A stretch of 64,000 nucleotides of DNA from Microbispora catharanthi (GCF_006334915.2 NZ_VDMA02000019.1:62001-126000), one strand, 5' to 3'; shown: positions 50,588 to 60,141, counted from the stretch's first letter. Translations and numbers: made by a program. Notes: a model not told the origin generated them from the sequence alone.

Positions 50588-52343
50588 CCACGAGGGCGCT
50601 GCCTCCACCACGCCTGGCGGGCTCGGCGACCGCCTGGACACGGCCGTCCCGCAGGAACTCCAGGCCGGTCGCCGCGCCGATCTCCCCCGCCGGCGGCCCG
50701 GGGACGTCCGTCAGCGTGTGACCGAGCGCGGTCAACTCCGCGCCGTACCGCTCGGTGAACGCGGGCTCGGCCTGCGTGGCGGCGGTGTTGCGCTGAGAAG
50801 CGCGCGGCGCGGCCACGGCCTCCGGGAGCGACATGCCGAAGTCGAGCCGGTTCACCAGGATCTGCAGCACGGTCGTGATGATCGTCGACCCTCCGGGCGA
50901 GCCGACGGCGAGCAGCGGCCTGCCGTCCTTGAGCACGATGGTCGGGGCCATGGACGACCTCGGGCGCTTGCCGGGAGCGGGCAGGTTGGGGTCGCCCGGC
51001 GCCGGGCCGAAGGTGAAGTCGGTCAGCTCGTTGTTGAGCAGGATGCCGCGGCCCGGCACCACGATCCCGCTGCCGCCGGTCTGCTCGATCGTGATGTTGT
51101 AGGCCGCCACGTCGCCCCACCGGTCGGTCACCACGAGGTGCGTGGTCTCCGGCCCCTCCTTCTTCTCCTCCGGGACCGAGGCCCCCGGGGTCGCTGAGGG
51201 GCACGGCGCGTAGGAGCCGTCGGGCGAACCCGGCGCGGCGGGGTGCGCCATCGCCCGCGGGCCGATCAGGCAGGCGCGCTCCTTGGCGAACCCGTCGGAG
51301 AGCAGCTGATCCAGCGGCACGTCCACGTACGCCGGGTCGCCGACGTAGGCGTTGCGGTCGGCGAAGGCGAGCCGGGACGCCTCCAGGTATTCGTGCAGGC
51401 CGACCTTCGGGAGGGCCTCCAGGATCTTCAACGCCTCCCCCACGGTGGATCCGCCGGACGACGGCGGCGCCATGCCGTACACGTCGAGGCCCTTGTACGT
51501 GACCTTCGTGGGCGGCCGTTCGAGCGCCCGGTAGGCCCTGAGGTCGGAGACCTCCATCAGGCCGGTCCTGACGTTCCTGGTGGCCCCCTGGCGCACCGGC
51601 GGCTTCTTCACGGTGGCGACGATCTCCCGGCCGAGCGCCCCGCCGTACAACCAGGCCGGGCCGCGGATGCCCAGCTCACGGTAGGTGCGTGCGAGGTCGG
51701 GGTTGCGGAAGACCGAGCCGACCGGCGGCGGCTGCCCGCCCGGCAGGTAGAGCGAGGCGGTCGAGGTGAAGTCGGCGAAGCGGCCGGCGTTCTGCTGCGT
51801 CTGGTCGTGGAACGTCTGGTCGACGACGAAGCCCTTCTCGGCGATCTCGATCGCGGGGCGCAGCGCCTGCCGCAGCGGCATCGTGCCGTACCGGCGCAGC
51901 GCCGTGTCCCACTGCGCCACGCTGCCCGGGACGCCGACCGACAGCCCGCTGGTGACGGCCTCGTCGAACGGGATGCCCTCGAACGCCGTGGAGGTCATCG
52001 CCCGCGGGGCGGTCTCCCGCCCGTCGATCGTCGTCACCTTCCGCTTGCGGGCGTCGTAGTAGACGATGAAGCCGCCCCCGGCCAGCCCGGCCGAGTAGGG
52101 CTCGGTCACGCCCAGCGCCGCCGCCCCCGCCACCGCCGCGTCCATCGCGTTGCCGCCCTGGCGCAGCACCGAGAGCGCGGCCGTGCTCGCGTCCAGGTCC
52201 ACGGTGGCCACGGCCCCGCCGTACCCCTCCGCGACCGGCCGCTTGACCTCCGCCGCGGACTCCACCGGTGCGGCGTGGACGGGCGGCGCGAGGAAGCCCG
52301 CCAACGTGACCAGCCCCAGCGACGTGACGACGACGCTCCTCAT
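50571..52343 (-). CDS. ggt: Gamma-glutamyltransferase, secreted
   Basis: This 590-residue Ntn-hydrolase has a signal peptide (about 1-24, cleaved after VHA), SNALSVLRQGGNAMDAAVAG-type substrate region, self-cleavage site before Thr400 in GPETTHLVVTD (nucleophile of the small subunit), and GSPGGSTIITTVLQ (oxyanion loop). It transfers or hydrolyses gamma-glutamyl groups of glutathione-like or poly-glutamyl compounds outside the cell. GGAGGTG lies before the ATG. A TTGACG-17-AGTGAT pair upstream may be the promoter. Confidence 0.92.
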   Translation of the reverse strand: MRSVVVTSLGLVTLAGFLAPPVHAAPVESAAEVKRPVAEGYGGAVATVDLDASTAALSVLRQGGNAMDAAVAGAAALGVTEPYSAGLAGGGFIVYYDARKRKVTTIDGRETAPRAMTSTAFEGIPFDEAVTSGLSVGVPGSVAQWDTALRRYGTMPLRQALRPAIEIAEKGFVVDQTFHDQTQQNAGRFADFTSTASLYLPGGQPPPVGSVFRNPDLARTYRELGIRGPAWLYGGALGREIVATVKKPPVRQGATRNVRTGLMEVSDLRAYRALERPPTKVTYKGLDVYGMAPPSSGGSTVGEALKILEALPKVGLHEYLEASRLAFADRNAYVGDPAYVDVPLDQLLSDGFAKERACLIGPRAMAHPAAPGSPDGSYAPCPSATPGASVPEEKKEGPETTHLVVTDRWGDVAAYNITIEQTGGSGIVVPGRGILLNNELTDFTFGPAPGDPNLPAPGKRPRSSMAPTIVLKDGRPLLAVGSPGGSTIITTVLQILVNRLDFGMSLPEAVAAPRASQRNTAATQAEPAFTERYGAELTALGHTLTDVPGPPAGEIGAATGLEFLRDGRVQAVAEPARRGGGSALVVTPRR

Positions 52344-52514
52344 GCCCCGGCACCTCCACCACTTGAGCGATCACTCCAGCATGACTCACGGACGTCAATA
52401 TCGCTGCGGGATTGTCCGCTTTTGGACGCCGACGCGGGCTACTCCTCCCGGCGTACGGCGGACTGCCGCGCCGGGCGGATGCGGTGACCAGCGGCGATGG
52501 CCTAGCGTGCGGTT

Positions 52515-53672
52515 GTGCGTTCCCGTTCCGCGATGTACCACCGCATCGATCCCGTTCTGCCGGTCATCATCGGGATCCTCCAGGTGTTCCTGACGATGGC
52601 CGCCCAGTACTGGCAGTTGCGGAACCCGGACCTCGGGCGGGTGCCGCTGACCGGGTGGGGCTACGCGCTGCTGCTGGTCGGGCCGCTCGCGATCGCGGTG
52701 CGCCGCCGCGCGCCGGTCGCCGCGCTGGTCGTCACGCTCACCGCGACCTCGGTCTACATGCTGCTCGGCTACTCGTACGGGCCGGTGTTCTTCAGCCCGA
52801 TCATCGTGATCTTCAATGCGGTGCTGTCGGGGCACCGTCGCGCGGCGTGGCTGTCGTCGGGGGCGTTCTTCCTGTTCGTGGTCGTCTACGCCACCTGGTT
52901 CATCCCCCACCGGGCGAGCCTCTTCCACCACACCGCGGTCGCGGCCTACCTGCTGCTCACGCTCACCGTGGCGGAGTTCTACCGGATGCGCCGCGAGCGC
53001 CTCGCCGAACGCGAGCGGGTGGCGCGTGAGGAGGCCAGGCGGCAGGCGAGCGAGGAACGGCTCACCATGGCCCAGGAGCTGCACGACGTGCTCGCCCACA
53101 ACATCTCGCTGATCCACGTCCAGGCGTCCACCGCCCTGCACATCCTGGACGACCACCCCGAGCAGGCCCGCACCGCGCTGACCACGATCAAGCAGGCGTC
53201 CAAGGACGTGCTGACCGAGATGCGCGGCGTGCTGAGCCTGCTCAGGGACGGCGCGCCGCGCTCCCCCACGGCCGGGATGGCCCACCTGGCCGACCTCGCC
53301 GAGCGCAGCGGCCTGCCGGTCACACTGGAGGTCACCGGGCAGGCGCGCCCGCTGCCCGCCGGCATCGACCGGGCCGGCTACCGGATCGTGCAGGAGTCGC
53401 TGACCAACGTCTCGCGGCACGCGCCCGGTTCGCGGGTGACCGTACGCGTGGCGTACGCGCCTGAGGAGCTGACCGTGGTGATCGAGGACGACGGCGCGGG
53501 AACGGCGCGGGCCGAGGCGGGCCTCGGCAGCGGCAACGGCATCCCCGGCATGCGCGAGCGGGCCTCGGCGCTGGGCGGGTCGCTGGCGGCCGGTCCCCGG
53601 CCCGGCGGCGGCTTCCGCGTCGAGGCCCTCCTCCCCCTGCCCTCATCCGCCACCCACAAGGAGCCGAATTGA
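52515..53672 (+). CDS. Sensor histidine kinase, NarL-type partner (HisKA_3)
   Basis: This 385-residue kinase has five N-terminal membrane helices (about 12-155), a coiled coil (ERLAERERVAREEARRQ), dimerisation helix TMAQELHDVLAHNISLIHVQ with phospho-His190, and HATPase (SLTNVSRHAPG, IEDDGAG, GNGIPGMRERA). TAGCGT (52503-52508) lies 6 bases before the GTG: leaderless. The stop overlaps the start of the response-regulator gene. Confidence 0.9.
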   Translation: MRSRSAMYHRIDPVLPVIIGILQVFLTMAAQYWQLRNPDLGRVPLTGWGYALLLVGPLAIAVRRRAPVAALVVTLTATSVYMLLGYSYGPVFFSPIIVIFNAVLSGHRRAAWLSSGAFFLFVVVYATWFIPHRASLFHHTAVAAYLLLTLTVAEFYRMRRERLAERERVAREEARRQASEERLTMAQELHDVLAHNISLIHVQASTALHILDDHPEQARTALTTIKQASKDVLTEMRGVLSLLRDGAPRSPTAGMAHLADLAERSGLPVTLEVTGQARPLPAGIDRAGYRIVQESLTNVSRHAPGSRVTVRVAYAPEELTVVIEDDGAGTARAEAGLGSGNGIPGMRERASALGGSLAAGPRPGGGFRVEALLPLPSSATHKEPN

Positions 53673-54331
53673 TACGCGTCCTGCTCGCCGACGACCAGGC
53701 ATTGGTCCGGGCCGGGTTCCGGGCCCTGCTCGACGCGCAGGAGGGCATGACCGTCGTCGGCGAGGCCGGCGACGGCGAGCAGGCCGTCCTGCTCACCCGG
53801 GACCTGCGCCCCGACGTGGTGCTGATGGACATCCGCATGCCCGGCACCGACGGCCTGACGGCCACCCGCCGCATCGGCGACGACCCCGCCCTCGCCGACG
53901 TGAAGATCGTCATGCTCACCACGTTCGAGCTGGACGAGTACGTCTTCGAGGCCCTGCGCGGCGGCGCGAGCGGCTTCCTGGTCAAGGACACCGAGCCGGC
54001 CGAGCTGATCCAGGCCGTCCGGGTGGTGGCCTCCGGCGACGCGCTGCTGTCCCCCGGCGTGACGCGCAGGCTCATCGCGGAGTACGTCGCCCGTGCCAAG
54101 GAGCCCGGCATAGTGACCCGCCTCGACCCGCTCACCGAGCGGGAGCGGGAGGTGCTCGCGCTCGTGGGCACCGGCATGACGAACGACGAGATCGCCACCA
54201 GGCTCTACATGTCCCCGGCGACGGCCAAGACCCACGTGAGCCGCACGATGAGCAAACTCCACGCCCGTGACCGGGCCCAGCTCGTCGTCATCGCGTACGA
54301 GTCGGGCCTGGTCAAACCCGGCTGGCTCTGA
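53669..54331 (+). CDS. NarL/FixJ-family response regulator
   Basis: This 220-residue protein has a receiver (phospho-Asp54 in VLMDIRMPG, Lys in FLVKD) and a LuxR-type output domain (LTEREREVLALVGTGMTNDEI, TAKTHVSRTMSKLHARDRAQ). It starts at a TTG that shares bases with the kinase stop (TTGA), with AAGGAG 6 bases before, so synthesis is coupled. It is partner of the upstream kinase. Confidence 0.9.
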   Translation: MIRVLLADDQALVRAGFRALLDAQEGMTVVGEAGDGEQAVLLTRDLRPDVVLMDIRMPGTDGLTATRRIGDDPALADVKIVMLTTFELDEYVFEALRGGASGFLVKDTEPAELIQAVRVVASGDALLSPGVTRRLIAEYVARAKEPGIVTRLDPLTEREREVLALVGTGMTNDEIATRLYMSPATAKTHVSRTMSKLHARDRAQLVVIAYESGLVKPGWL

Positions 54332-54365
54332 CACTTCGTACGGCCGCACACGGCGGCACCGTCCC

Positions 54366-55184
54366 TCAGCCGGCGAGAGGCTCCTGGAGTTCGGTGACCC
54401 ACCGAGCGGGATCCTCCCCGCCTTCCAGGTAGAGCTCCCTGGCGTACCCGGCGGAGCGGTGGCCGCCGTCGGCGATCCACCGGGCCAGCGTCTGCGCGGC
54501 CGGGAGGACGTCGTCCATCGGGCCGCGATGCACGATGGTGGCCGCCTGCTCGATGGCGGGCAGGTCCACGACCGCGAAGTCGTGACCGTCCTCGGGCGCG
54601 ACCGCGACCGGCATCGCCACGTGCGCGAGGATCCCCTCGCCGCCGGGGGCGTCCTCGTAATAGGCGATCGCCGGCCCCACCGGGGCCACCGCGGCCTCGT
54701 CCAGCCTGCGGCACAGCTCCTGGAACAGCGGGCCGACGACCGGGCCGATGTCCTCGGGTTCGTAGCTGCGCGCCACGCCGCTGAGTTCCGCCACCCGGAC
54801 GGCTGGGATGCGCTTGACCACCACGTCGTCGGTGTTCATGTGTCCCTCACTCTCGATCGTCCGGAGCCTCGCCTCGACCTGGGCCAGCCGGGCCGCCGCG
54901 GCGGCCATCGCCGCCTCCAGCTCCGCCTGCCGCAGCCGCAGCATCCCGCGCAGTTCCTCGGCGCTCACCTGCTCGTCCAGGACTTCCCGCACCTGTCTGA
55001 GCGTGAAGCCCAGGTCCTTGAGCGCGGTGATCCGGTTGAGGCGGGCAAGCTGGACCGCCTCGTAGAAGCGGTAGCCGTTCGCGGGATCGACGCGGGCCGG
55101 GCGGAGCAGCCCGATCGCGTCGTAGTGGCGCAGCATGCGGACCGACACGCGGCCGTGCCTGGCGAAGTCTCCGATGGTGAACAT
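54366..55184 (-). CDS. MerR-family regulator with GyrI-like effector domain
   Basis: This 272-residue regulator has an N-terminal MerR winged helix (FTIGDFARHGRVSVRMLRHYDAIGLLRPARVDPANGYRFY), a coiled coil (about 75-112) and a C-terminal GyrI/BltR-like ligand pocket (RIPAVRVAELSG through ARELYLEGGEDPARWVTELQEPL). This arrangement senses bulky hydrophobic drugs, as in BmrR. Its own promoter shows the 19-base spacer and central dyad of MerR targets, so it regulates itself; no efflux gene is adjacent. Confidence 0.88.
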   Translation of the reverse strand: MFTIGDFARHGRVSVRMLRHYDAIGLLRPARVDPANGYRFYEAVQLARLNRITALKDLGFTLRQVREVLDEQVSAEELRGMLRLRQAELEAAMAAAAARLAQVEARLRTIESEGHMNTDDVVVKRIPAVRVAELSGVARSYEPEDIGPVVGPLFQELCRRLDEAAVAPVGPAIAYYEDAPGGEGILAHVAMPVAVAPEDGHDFAVVDLPAIEQAATIVHRGPMDDVLPAAQTLARWIADGGHRSAGYARELYLEGGEDPARWVTELQEPLAG

Positions 55185-55194
55185 GGTGTGGCCG

Positions 55195-55225
55195 ATTCCA
55201 GCGCCTCACACGGTGTCAGGGTCAA
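55195..55225 (-). promoter_or_regulatory. MerR-type promoter with 19-bp spacer and dyad
   Basis: On the minus strand TTGACC (55220-55225) and TGGAAT (55195-55200) are 19 bases apart; the spacer contains the dyad CTGACAC-C-GTGTGAG (55205-55219), one mismatch. Overlong spacers bound by the regulator are the hallmark of MerR activation. Confidence 0.7.
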
Positions 55226-55235
55226 GCGCCGCCTC

Positions 55236-55796
55236 TCAGGCCGGAGGTGGCAGGGGGCGCGCTCCCTCGGATCGCAAGCCGTCGAAGATCAGGTGAAGGT
55301 ATCGGCGCCAGGCCCCCGTGACGTCCTCGCCCGGCGCGGCGGCCTGACAGGCCGCCGTCAGCATCCGGATCACGTCCTCCCCGGTGATGTCACCGCGGAT
55401 GACACCCTTCCTTCTGGCTCGGTCGGTGAGCGCCTCCGCGACCCCGGACAGGCGGTCGGCGGCGGCGCGGACCACCGGATCCCTCCGGACGTCCGTGGTC
55501 GCCGCCTGGCAGAAGGAACGGTCGCTCACGTGCAGCTCCACCCCCGCCGTCATAAACGCCAGCAGGGCCGCCTCCGGGTCCGCCGCCTCCAGCAGCGTGC
55601 GCCCCGTGACCGCGAGCTCGTCGAGCCGGTCGGACACGATCGCGGCCGCCAGCGACTCCTTGGTCGCGAAGTGGCGGAAGACCGTGCCCTTCCCGATGCC
55701 CGCGCGCCGCGCGATCTCGGAGATCGACGCCTCCATGCCGTGTTCGGCGAACGCCTCACGCGCGGCGGCGAGCAACGACTGACGGCCGATCGACAC
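55236..55796 (-). CDS. TetR-family repressor
   Basis: This 186-residue regulator has the helix-turn-helix LLAAAREAFAEHGMEASISEIARRAGIGKGTVFRHFATKESL (residues 8-50) and a C-terminal TetR_C-type domain (SBI-like: LTAACQAAAPGEDVTGAWRRYLHLIFDGLR). GGAGGCGAG lies before the GTG at 55796. The same strand carries the merR gene 51 bases on; its targets are not evident. Confidence 0.87.
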   Translation of the reverse strand: MSIGRQSLLAAAREAFAEHGMEASISEIARRAGIGKGTVFRHFATKESLAAAIVSDRLDELAVTGRTLLEAADPEAALLAFMTAGVELHVSDRSFCQAATTDVRRDPVVRAAADRLSGVAEALTDRARRKGVIRGDITGEDVIRMLTAACQAAAPGEDVTGAWRRYLHLIFDGLRSEGARPLPPPA

Positions 55797-55901
55797 GCTC
55801 GCCTCCTACGGCGTCGTCCTGACCGGCTTCAGGAGGTGGGCGGAGACGCACCGCTCCAGGCTTCTCGGCCAGGCTGGCGGCTGATCAGGACTTCCAGCGC
55901 C

Positions 55902-57056
55902 TCACCCGGGCGCGACGGCGCTCATGCGGATGCGGCGGGGCGGCGCGACGAGCGGTTCCGGGAGTCGCAGCGGCCCGCGGCCCGGGGTGATGGTGCCGAG
56001 CACCCGCGATCCGGCCGCGCCGGTGCAGGCGGGCACCGTGCCGGGCAGGCCGTGCGCGGTCAGCCAGCCGAGGTAGGAGAACGCGACGGCCTCCTTGGCG
56101 TCCGACGGCACGCCGAGGTCGTCGCTCGGCAGCAGCCGCACGCCTCGGGCCCGCTCGCGCAGCGCGCTCATCAGGGCCGGGTTGCGCACGCCGCCACCGG
56201 AGACGACGACCGTGCCGAGCCCGTGCCGCCGGATCTCCGCCGCCACCGTCTCGGCCGTGAGCGCCGTGAGCGTCGCCACCAGGTCCGGCAGGCCCAGCGC
56301 GTACGGCCCGGCGACCCGGTCCAGATAGCCCGCGTGGAACAGTTCCTTGCCCGTCGTCTTGGGCGGCGGCCGGTGATAGTACGGCTCGGTGAGCAACTCG
56401 GCCAGCAGGCCCTCGTCGACCTTCCCCGCCGCGGCCAGCCTGCCGTCCTCGTCGTACGGCATGCCGGTGGCGGCGCGTACGGCCGCGTCCGTCAGCGCCG
56501 AGGCCGGGCCGGTGTCGTAGGCGAGCGGGGGCTCGCACACGGTGAGGTTGGCGATGCCGCCGAGGTTCAGCGCGCCGGTCCGGCCCGCCGAGTCGGGTAG
56601 CCCGGACAGCAACGGCAGGTCGAAGGCGGACACGAGCGGCGCGCCCTGCCCGCCCGCGGCCACGTCGCGCACCCGAAGATCCGACACGACCGGCACGCCG
56701 AGCCGTTCGGCGATCCAGGCGGGCTGCCCGACCTGGAGCGTCCCGCGCACGCGCCCGTCCTCCACCCAGTGGTACATCGTCTGCCCGTGCGAGCAGACGA
56801 GATCGGCGGCCGGGCAGGTCGCCGCCGCCTCCGCGAACGCCCGGCCCACGAGCGTGTCGAGGCGGCAGACCTCGCCCATGTCCGTACGGTCCGGCGGCAG
56901 CGCGGCGACGATCGCGGCCCGCAGGTCAGGCGGGTAGGGCACGGTGCCGGTGTGCTCCACGACACCGGTGAGCAGGTCGCCGTCCCGCGACCAGTGGACG
57001 AGCGCGCAGTCGATCCCGTCGTGGGAGGTCCCCGACATCAGCCCGAGTACGCGCAC
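55902..57056 (-). CDS. anmK: Anhydro-N-acetylmuramic acid kinase
   Basis: This 384-residue cytoplasmic kinase opens the 1,6-anhydro ring of anhMurNAc and phosphorylates it to MurNAc-6-phosphate. The ASKHA-fold motifs are clear: [16 protein letters not shown] at the start, [48 protein letters not shown] and [14 protein letters not shown]. It starts at the GTG at 57056. Its product is the substrate of MurQ, encoded 5 kb away. It is downstream of a TetR gene on the same strand with only 20 bases between, so may be co-transcribed with it. Confidence 0.94.
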   Translation of the reverse strand: MRVLGLMSGTSHDGIDCALVHWSRDGDLLTGVVEHTGTVPYPPDLRAAIVAALPPDRTDMGEVCRLDTLVGRAFAEAAATCPAADLVCSHGQTMYHWVEDGRVRGTLQVGQPAWIAERLGVPVVSDLRVRDVAAGGQGAPLVSAFDLPLLSGLPDSAGRTGALNLGGIANLTVCEPPLAYDTGPASALTDAAVRAATGMPYDEDGRLAAAGKVDEGLLAELLTEPYYHRPPPKTTGKELFHAGYLDRVAGPYALGLPDLVATLTALTAETVAAEIRRHGLGTVVVSGGGVRNPALMSALRERARGVRLLPSDDLGVPSDAKEAVAFSYLGWLTAHGLPGTVPACTGAAGSRVLGTITPGRGPLRLPEPLVAPPRRIRMSAVAPG

Positions 57057-57076
57057 ACCTGCCCCGCAAGGACTGT

Positions 57077-57706
57077 TCAGCCAGCTCTCGGCGGGAGGCC
57101 GACGAGCTTGATGAGGAAACGGTCGATCTGCTCCTCCGCCGGCGGCCAGGGCAGGTCGGGCTCGTTGATCCGCTGAGACAGCATGCCGTTCACCGCCGTG
57201 CGCAGGTCGATCGCGACCGTCGTCGCGTCGTCGCGCGGGGCGACCCCGGCGTCCATGCAGCGCTGGACCGCCTCCGTGGTCCTGGCGACCAGCACCTCCT
57301 TGAACGGCATGCCGAGCCGGCGGTGGACCGCGCTCTCGTGCAGCACCTTGTAAAGGCCCGGATGCTCATGCGCCCAGGCGGCCTGTGCGAGGATGCGCGC
57401 CCGCAGCCGCGCCGCAGGGTCCTCCTGCGCCGCGTCCGCCTCGTCACCGGTTCGCACCAGTTCCTCGTGACAGCGCCGCAACACCGCGAGCACGAGCGCG
57501 TCACGGTCGGGAAAGTGCAGGTAGACCGAGGTGGCCGCGATCGACACCTCGCGCGCCACGGCCCGCAGCGACAGCGCCTCGTCGTCGGCGAGGTCGTCGA
57601 GCATGCGCATGGCGGCCGCGACGATCTCCTCGCGCAGCCGCTCGCCCTGCCCTCGCGCGTTCGGACGGCGGCGGGCGGCGGGAGTCGGGGGCGTGGTGGC
57701 TTCCAT
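57077..57706 (-). CDS. TetR-family repressor
   Basis: This 209-residue regulator has the helix-turn-helix [43 protein letters not shown] at about residues 26-68 and a WHG-type C-terminal domain ([25 protein letters not shown]). The ATG at 57706 lies 9 bases after TACAAT (57716-57721). A perfect palindromic operator stands in the short gap to the divergent carboxymuconolactone-decarboxylase-like gene, its likely target. anmK follows 20 bases downstream. Confidence 0.88.
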   Translation of the reverse strand: MEATTPPTPAARRRPNARGQGERLREEIVAAAMRMLDDLADDEALSLRAVAREVSIAATSVYLHFPDRDALVLAVLRRCHEELVRTGDEADAAQEDPAARLRARILAQAAWAHEHPGLYKVLHESAVHRRLGMPFKEVLVARTTEAVQRCMDAGVAPRDDATTVAIDLRTAVNGMLSQRINEPDLPWPPAEEQIDRFLIKLVGLPPRAG

Positions 57707-57735
57707 GTCCGGCCCATTGTACGAGGACGGCAATC

Positions 57736-57753
57736 GCGCTACAGTCGTAGCGC
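57736..57753. promoter_or_regulatory. Perfect TetR operator
   Basis: GCGCTAC (57736-57742) and GTAGCGC (57747-57753) are exact inverse arms with a 4-base spacer, between two divergent genes and just upstream of the TACAAT -10 of the tetR gene. Confidence 0.7.
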
Positions 57754-57782
57754 TACACCCGTTCACCAAAGGAGTGATTCCT

Positions 57783-58502
57783 GTGACCGTCAACGCTTCG
57801 ACGGACTTCGACACGATCAACGAGATGGACCCGGTGTTCGCCCAGATGGCGGCCGCCAGCGTCGGACACTGCTGGGCGGTGCCCGAGCTGACCGACCGCG
57901 AGAAGGTGTTCCTGGCCCTGGTGGCGGACGTCTGCCAGCCGGCCCTCGGGTTCCCGTTCGAGATGCACGTCCGCGCGGGCCTGCAGCGCGGCGTGTCCAC
58001 CGCCGACATACGGGCGCTGCTGCGCCTGATCTCCTACGACAGCGGGTATGTCGCGGCGCTGGCCGCGCTGGAGCGGCTCGCCGAGATCGAGGCCGCCGCC
58101 GGGCTGCCCCGCCCGGACGCCGAACCGCTGCCCCGGGAACTGCTGGAGACCGGTCCCGGCGCGGCGCCGACCCCGCTGCCCGCGCCGGTGCGGGCCGAGC
58201 TGGCCGAGCTCGACGCGTACTTCCTGGAGTACTTCGACCTTCAGTCGCGGATGCGGGGCGTCCAGGGTCCGGGCACGTTGAGCGTCCGGGAGCGGGCGTT
58301 CACGACGATGAGCATCGACGTGCACTACCAGACCCTGGACGAGACGTTCCGCATCCACGTGGGCCGCGCCCTCGGGGGCGGCGCGTCGCACGAGGACGTG
58401 CGGGCCGTGCTGCGCTTCAACGCGCAGTTCGGGGTGACGCGGGCATGGCAGGCGTGGAAGGCGCTCAACGCCTGCCTCGCCGAGCTCGCCCCCGCCCGCT
58501 GA
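57783..58502 (+). CDS. Double carboxymuconolactone-decarboxylase-family protein
   Basis: This 239-residue protein has two CMD (AhpD-like) helical domains: residues about 25-110 (ELTDREKVFLALVADVCQ, FEMHVRAGLQRGVSTADIRALLRLI) and 150-235 (LSVRERAFTTMSIDVHYQT, FRIHVGRALGGGASHEDVRAVL). The AhpD C-x-x-C pair is absent, so it is not a peroxidase reductant; the reaction is unknown. GTG at 57783 after AAAGGAG. Under a perfect TetR operator. Confidence 0.8.
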   Translation: MTVNASTDFDTINEMDPVFAQMAAASVGHCWAVPELTDREKVFLALVADVCQPALGFPFEMHVRAGLQRGVSTADIRALLRLISYDSGYVAALAALERLAEIEAAAGLPRPDAEPLPRELLETGPGAAPTPLPAPVRAELAELDAYFLEYFDLQSRMRGVQGPGTLSVRERAFTTMSIDVHYQTLDETFRIHVGRALGGGASHEDVRAVLRFNAQFGVTRAWQAWKALNACLAELAPAR

Positions 58503-58548
58503 CGCCGTACGCCACGGCCCGCACCGCCTGACCGTGCGGACCGGAGCG

Positions 58549-58590
58549 CAGTGCGCCCTGCTCAGTGCGCCCTGGTCAATGCGCCCTGCG
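58549..58590. repeat. Three tandem 14-bp repeats across a stop codon
   Basis: CAGTGCGCCCTGCT-like units (CAGTGCGCCCTGGT, CAATGCGCCCTGCG) run through the end of the GHL10 gene, so the last codons and the stop lie within the repeat. Confidence 0.55.
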
Positions 58591-60141
58591 TTCGTGGCTC
58601 GGCTCGCTCTGCCGGGACGCCCGGTCGACCGCCGTGACGTGGTAGCGGTGGCCGGGCGCACCGTCCGGGTCGACCCAGCGAACGTGCCTGCCCGCCGGGA
58701 CGACCGCGACCAGGTGCGCCGCGTCGGCGAAGTCCTCCCGGCGGGCGGGCCGGTCGAACCGGAAGACGGCGAACTGGAACGGGGCGCGCGGTCCCGTGGC
58801 CTCGACGTGCAGCTGCACGCCCCCGCTCACGCGGCGGGCCGAGGCGAGCACGGGACGACGCGGCGGCTCGCCGCCTGCGAGCCTGGGCAGCAGCGGCGCG
58901 AGCGCCGGACGCGTGTAGTGCCCGCTCACGACCGCGCCGATCGACCCGAGCCGGTCGTCGCGGACGTCGGCCGCGTTGTACCAGATGTCCCCGCCGACCT
59001 CCGGATGGTCGCGGTTGAGCGTGAGGTGCCGGGACAGCTCGTCCGGCTGGAACCACTCGGCGGGCTGCCCGGCCGCCCCCGCCTTGTACGCCGCCTGGCC
59101 GATCCACAGCTGCACCCCGGTGCCGGCGGCCACGTCGGACCACCAGGGGACGAGCTTGGCGTAGTCGGCGTTCGACTGGCCGATGTACCAGTAGAGCTGG
59201 GGCGCGACGTAGTCGAGCCAGCCCTTCTTCACCCAGCCGCGGGTGTCGGCGTGCAGGTTGTCGTACGACTGGCCGCCGCTGGTGTCGGAGCCGAGGGGGT
59301 CGGTGGCCCTGTTGCGCCAGATGCCCGACGGGCCGATGCCCCAGATCACCTCGGGCTTGGCCTGCCGCACCCGCTGCTGCATCTCCCGGACCAGCAGGTC
59401 GACGTTGTCGCGCCGCCAGGCGGCCAGGTCGGGGAAGCCCGCGCCGTACGCCGCGTAGGCCGCGCTGTCGTCGAACGCCGTCGTGTTGACCGGGTAGAAG
59501 TAGTCGTCGAAGTGCACGCCGTCGATGTCGTATCGGGTGACGGCGTCCATCATCGCGTCCTGCACGAACGCCCGGACCTCGGGGATGCCGGGGTTGTAGT
59601 AGAGCTTCCCGCCGTACGGGACGATCCACTCGGGATGGCGGCGGCCGGGGTGCTCGGGGTGCAGCTTGGCCGGGTCCGCCTGCATCGACACGCGGTAGGG
59701 GTTGAACCAGGCGTGGAACGCCAGGCCCCTCCGGTGGGCCGCCTCGACGGCGAAGCCCAGCGGGTCGTAGCCCGGGTCCTGCCCCTGGACCCCGGTCAGA
59801 TACTGCGACCACGGCTCGTACGACGACGGCCAGAAGGCGTCGGCGGTCGGCCTGATCTGCACGAACACGGAGTTGAGCCGGCGCGCCACGGCCAGGTCGA
59901 GCCAGGCCGTGAACTCGGCCTGCTGCTGCTCGGGCGTCAGTCCGGTCCTGGACGGCCAGTTGATGTTGACGACCGAGGCGATCCACATGCCGCGCATCTG
60001 GCGCAGCGGCGGGACGTACCCGGCGGGAGAGGCGGAGAAGGCGGAAGCGGGGGATGCGGCGAGGGCCGGCAGCGGGACGGCCGACGCCGCGGCGGCGAGG
60101 GCCAGGCCGCGCAGCACGGCACGCCGGGAGGGGGAGCTCAA
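58576..60141 (-). CDS. Tat-exported GHL10-family glycosidase-like protein
   Basis: This 521-residue secreted protein has a twin-arginine signal (SRRAVLRGLALAAAASA) and a GHL10 (YngK-like) TIM barrel: MRGMWIASVVNINWPSRTGL, NSVFVQIRPTADAFWPS, HAWFNPYRVS, DIDGVHFDDYFYPV (the Asp-Asp pair at the end of a strand is the likely catalytic site), VIWGIGPSGIWRN, DYVAPQLYWYIGQ. A fibronectin-like C-terminal domain spans about 430-520. Members are thought to cut bacterial surface polysaccharide or peptidoglycan-derived glycans. I chose the TTG at 60141, which has GGAGG 6 bases before it; an in-frame GTG at 60177 lacks one. Divergent from the MurR-type regulator. Confidence 0.82.
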   Translation of the reverse strand: MSSPSRRAVLRGLALAAAASAVPLPALAASPASAFSASPAGYVPPLRQMRGMWIASVVNINWPSRTGLTPEQQQAEFTAWLDLAVARRLNSVFVQIRPTADAFWPSSYEPWSQYLTGVQGQDPGYDPLGFAVEAAHRRGLAFHAWFNPYRVSMQADPAKLHPEHPGRRHPEWIVPYGGKLYYNPGIPEVRAFVQDAMMDAVTRYDIDGVHFDDYFYPVNTTAFDDSAAYAAYGAGFPDLAAWRRDNVDLLVREMQQRVRQAKPEVIWGIGPSGIWRNRATDPLGSDTSGGQSYDNLHADTRGWVKKGWLDYVAPQLYWYIGQSNADYAKLVPWWSDVAAGTGVQLWIGQAAYKAGAAGQPAEWFQPDELSRHLTLNRDHPEVGGDIWYNAADVRDDRLGSIGAVVSGHYTRPALAPLLPRLAGGEPPRRPVLASARRVSGGVQLHVEATGPRAPFQFAVFRFDRPARREDFADAAHLVAVVPAGRHVRWVDPDGAPGHRYHVTAVDRASRQSEPSHERRAH

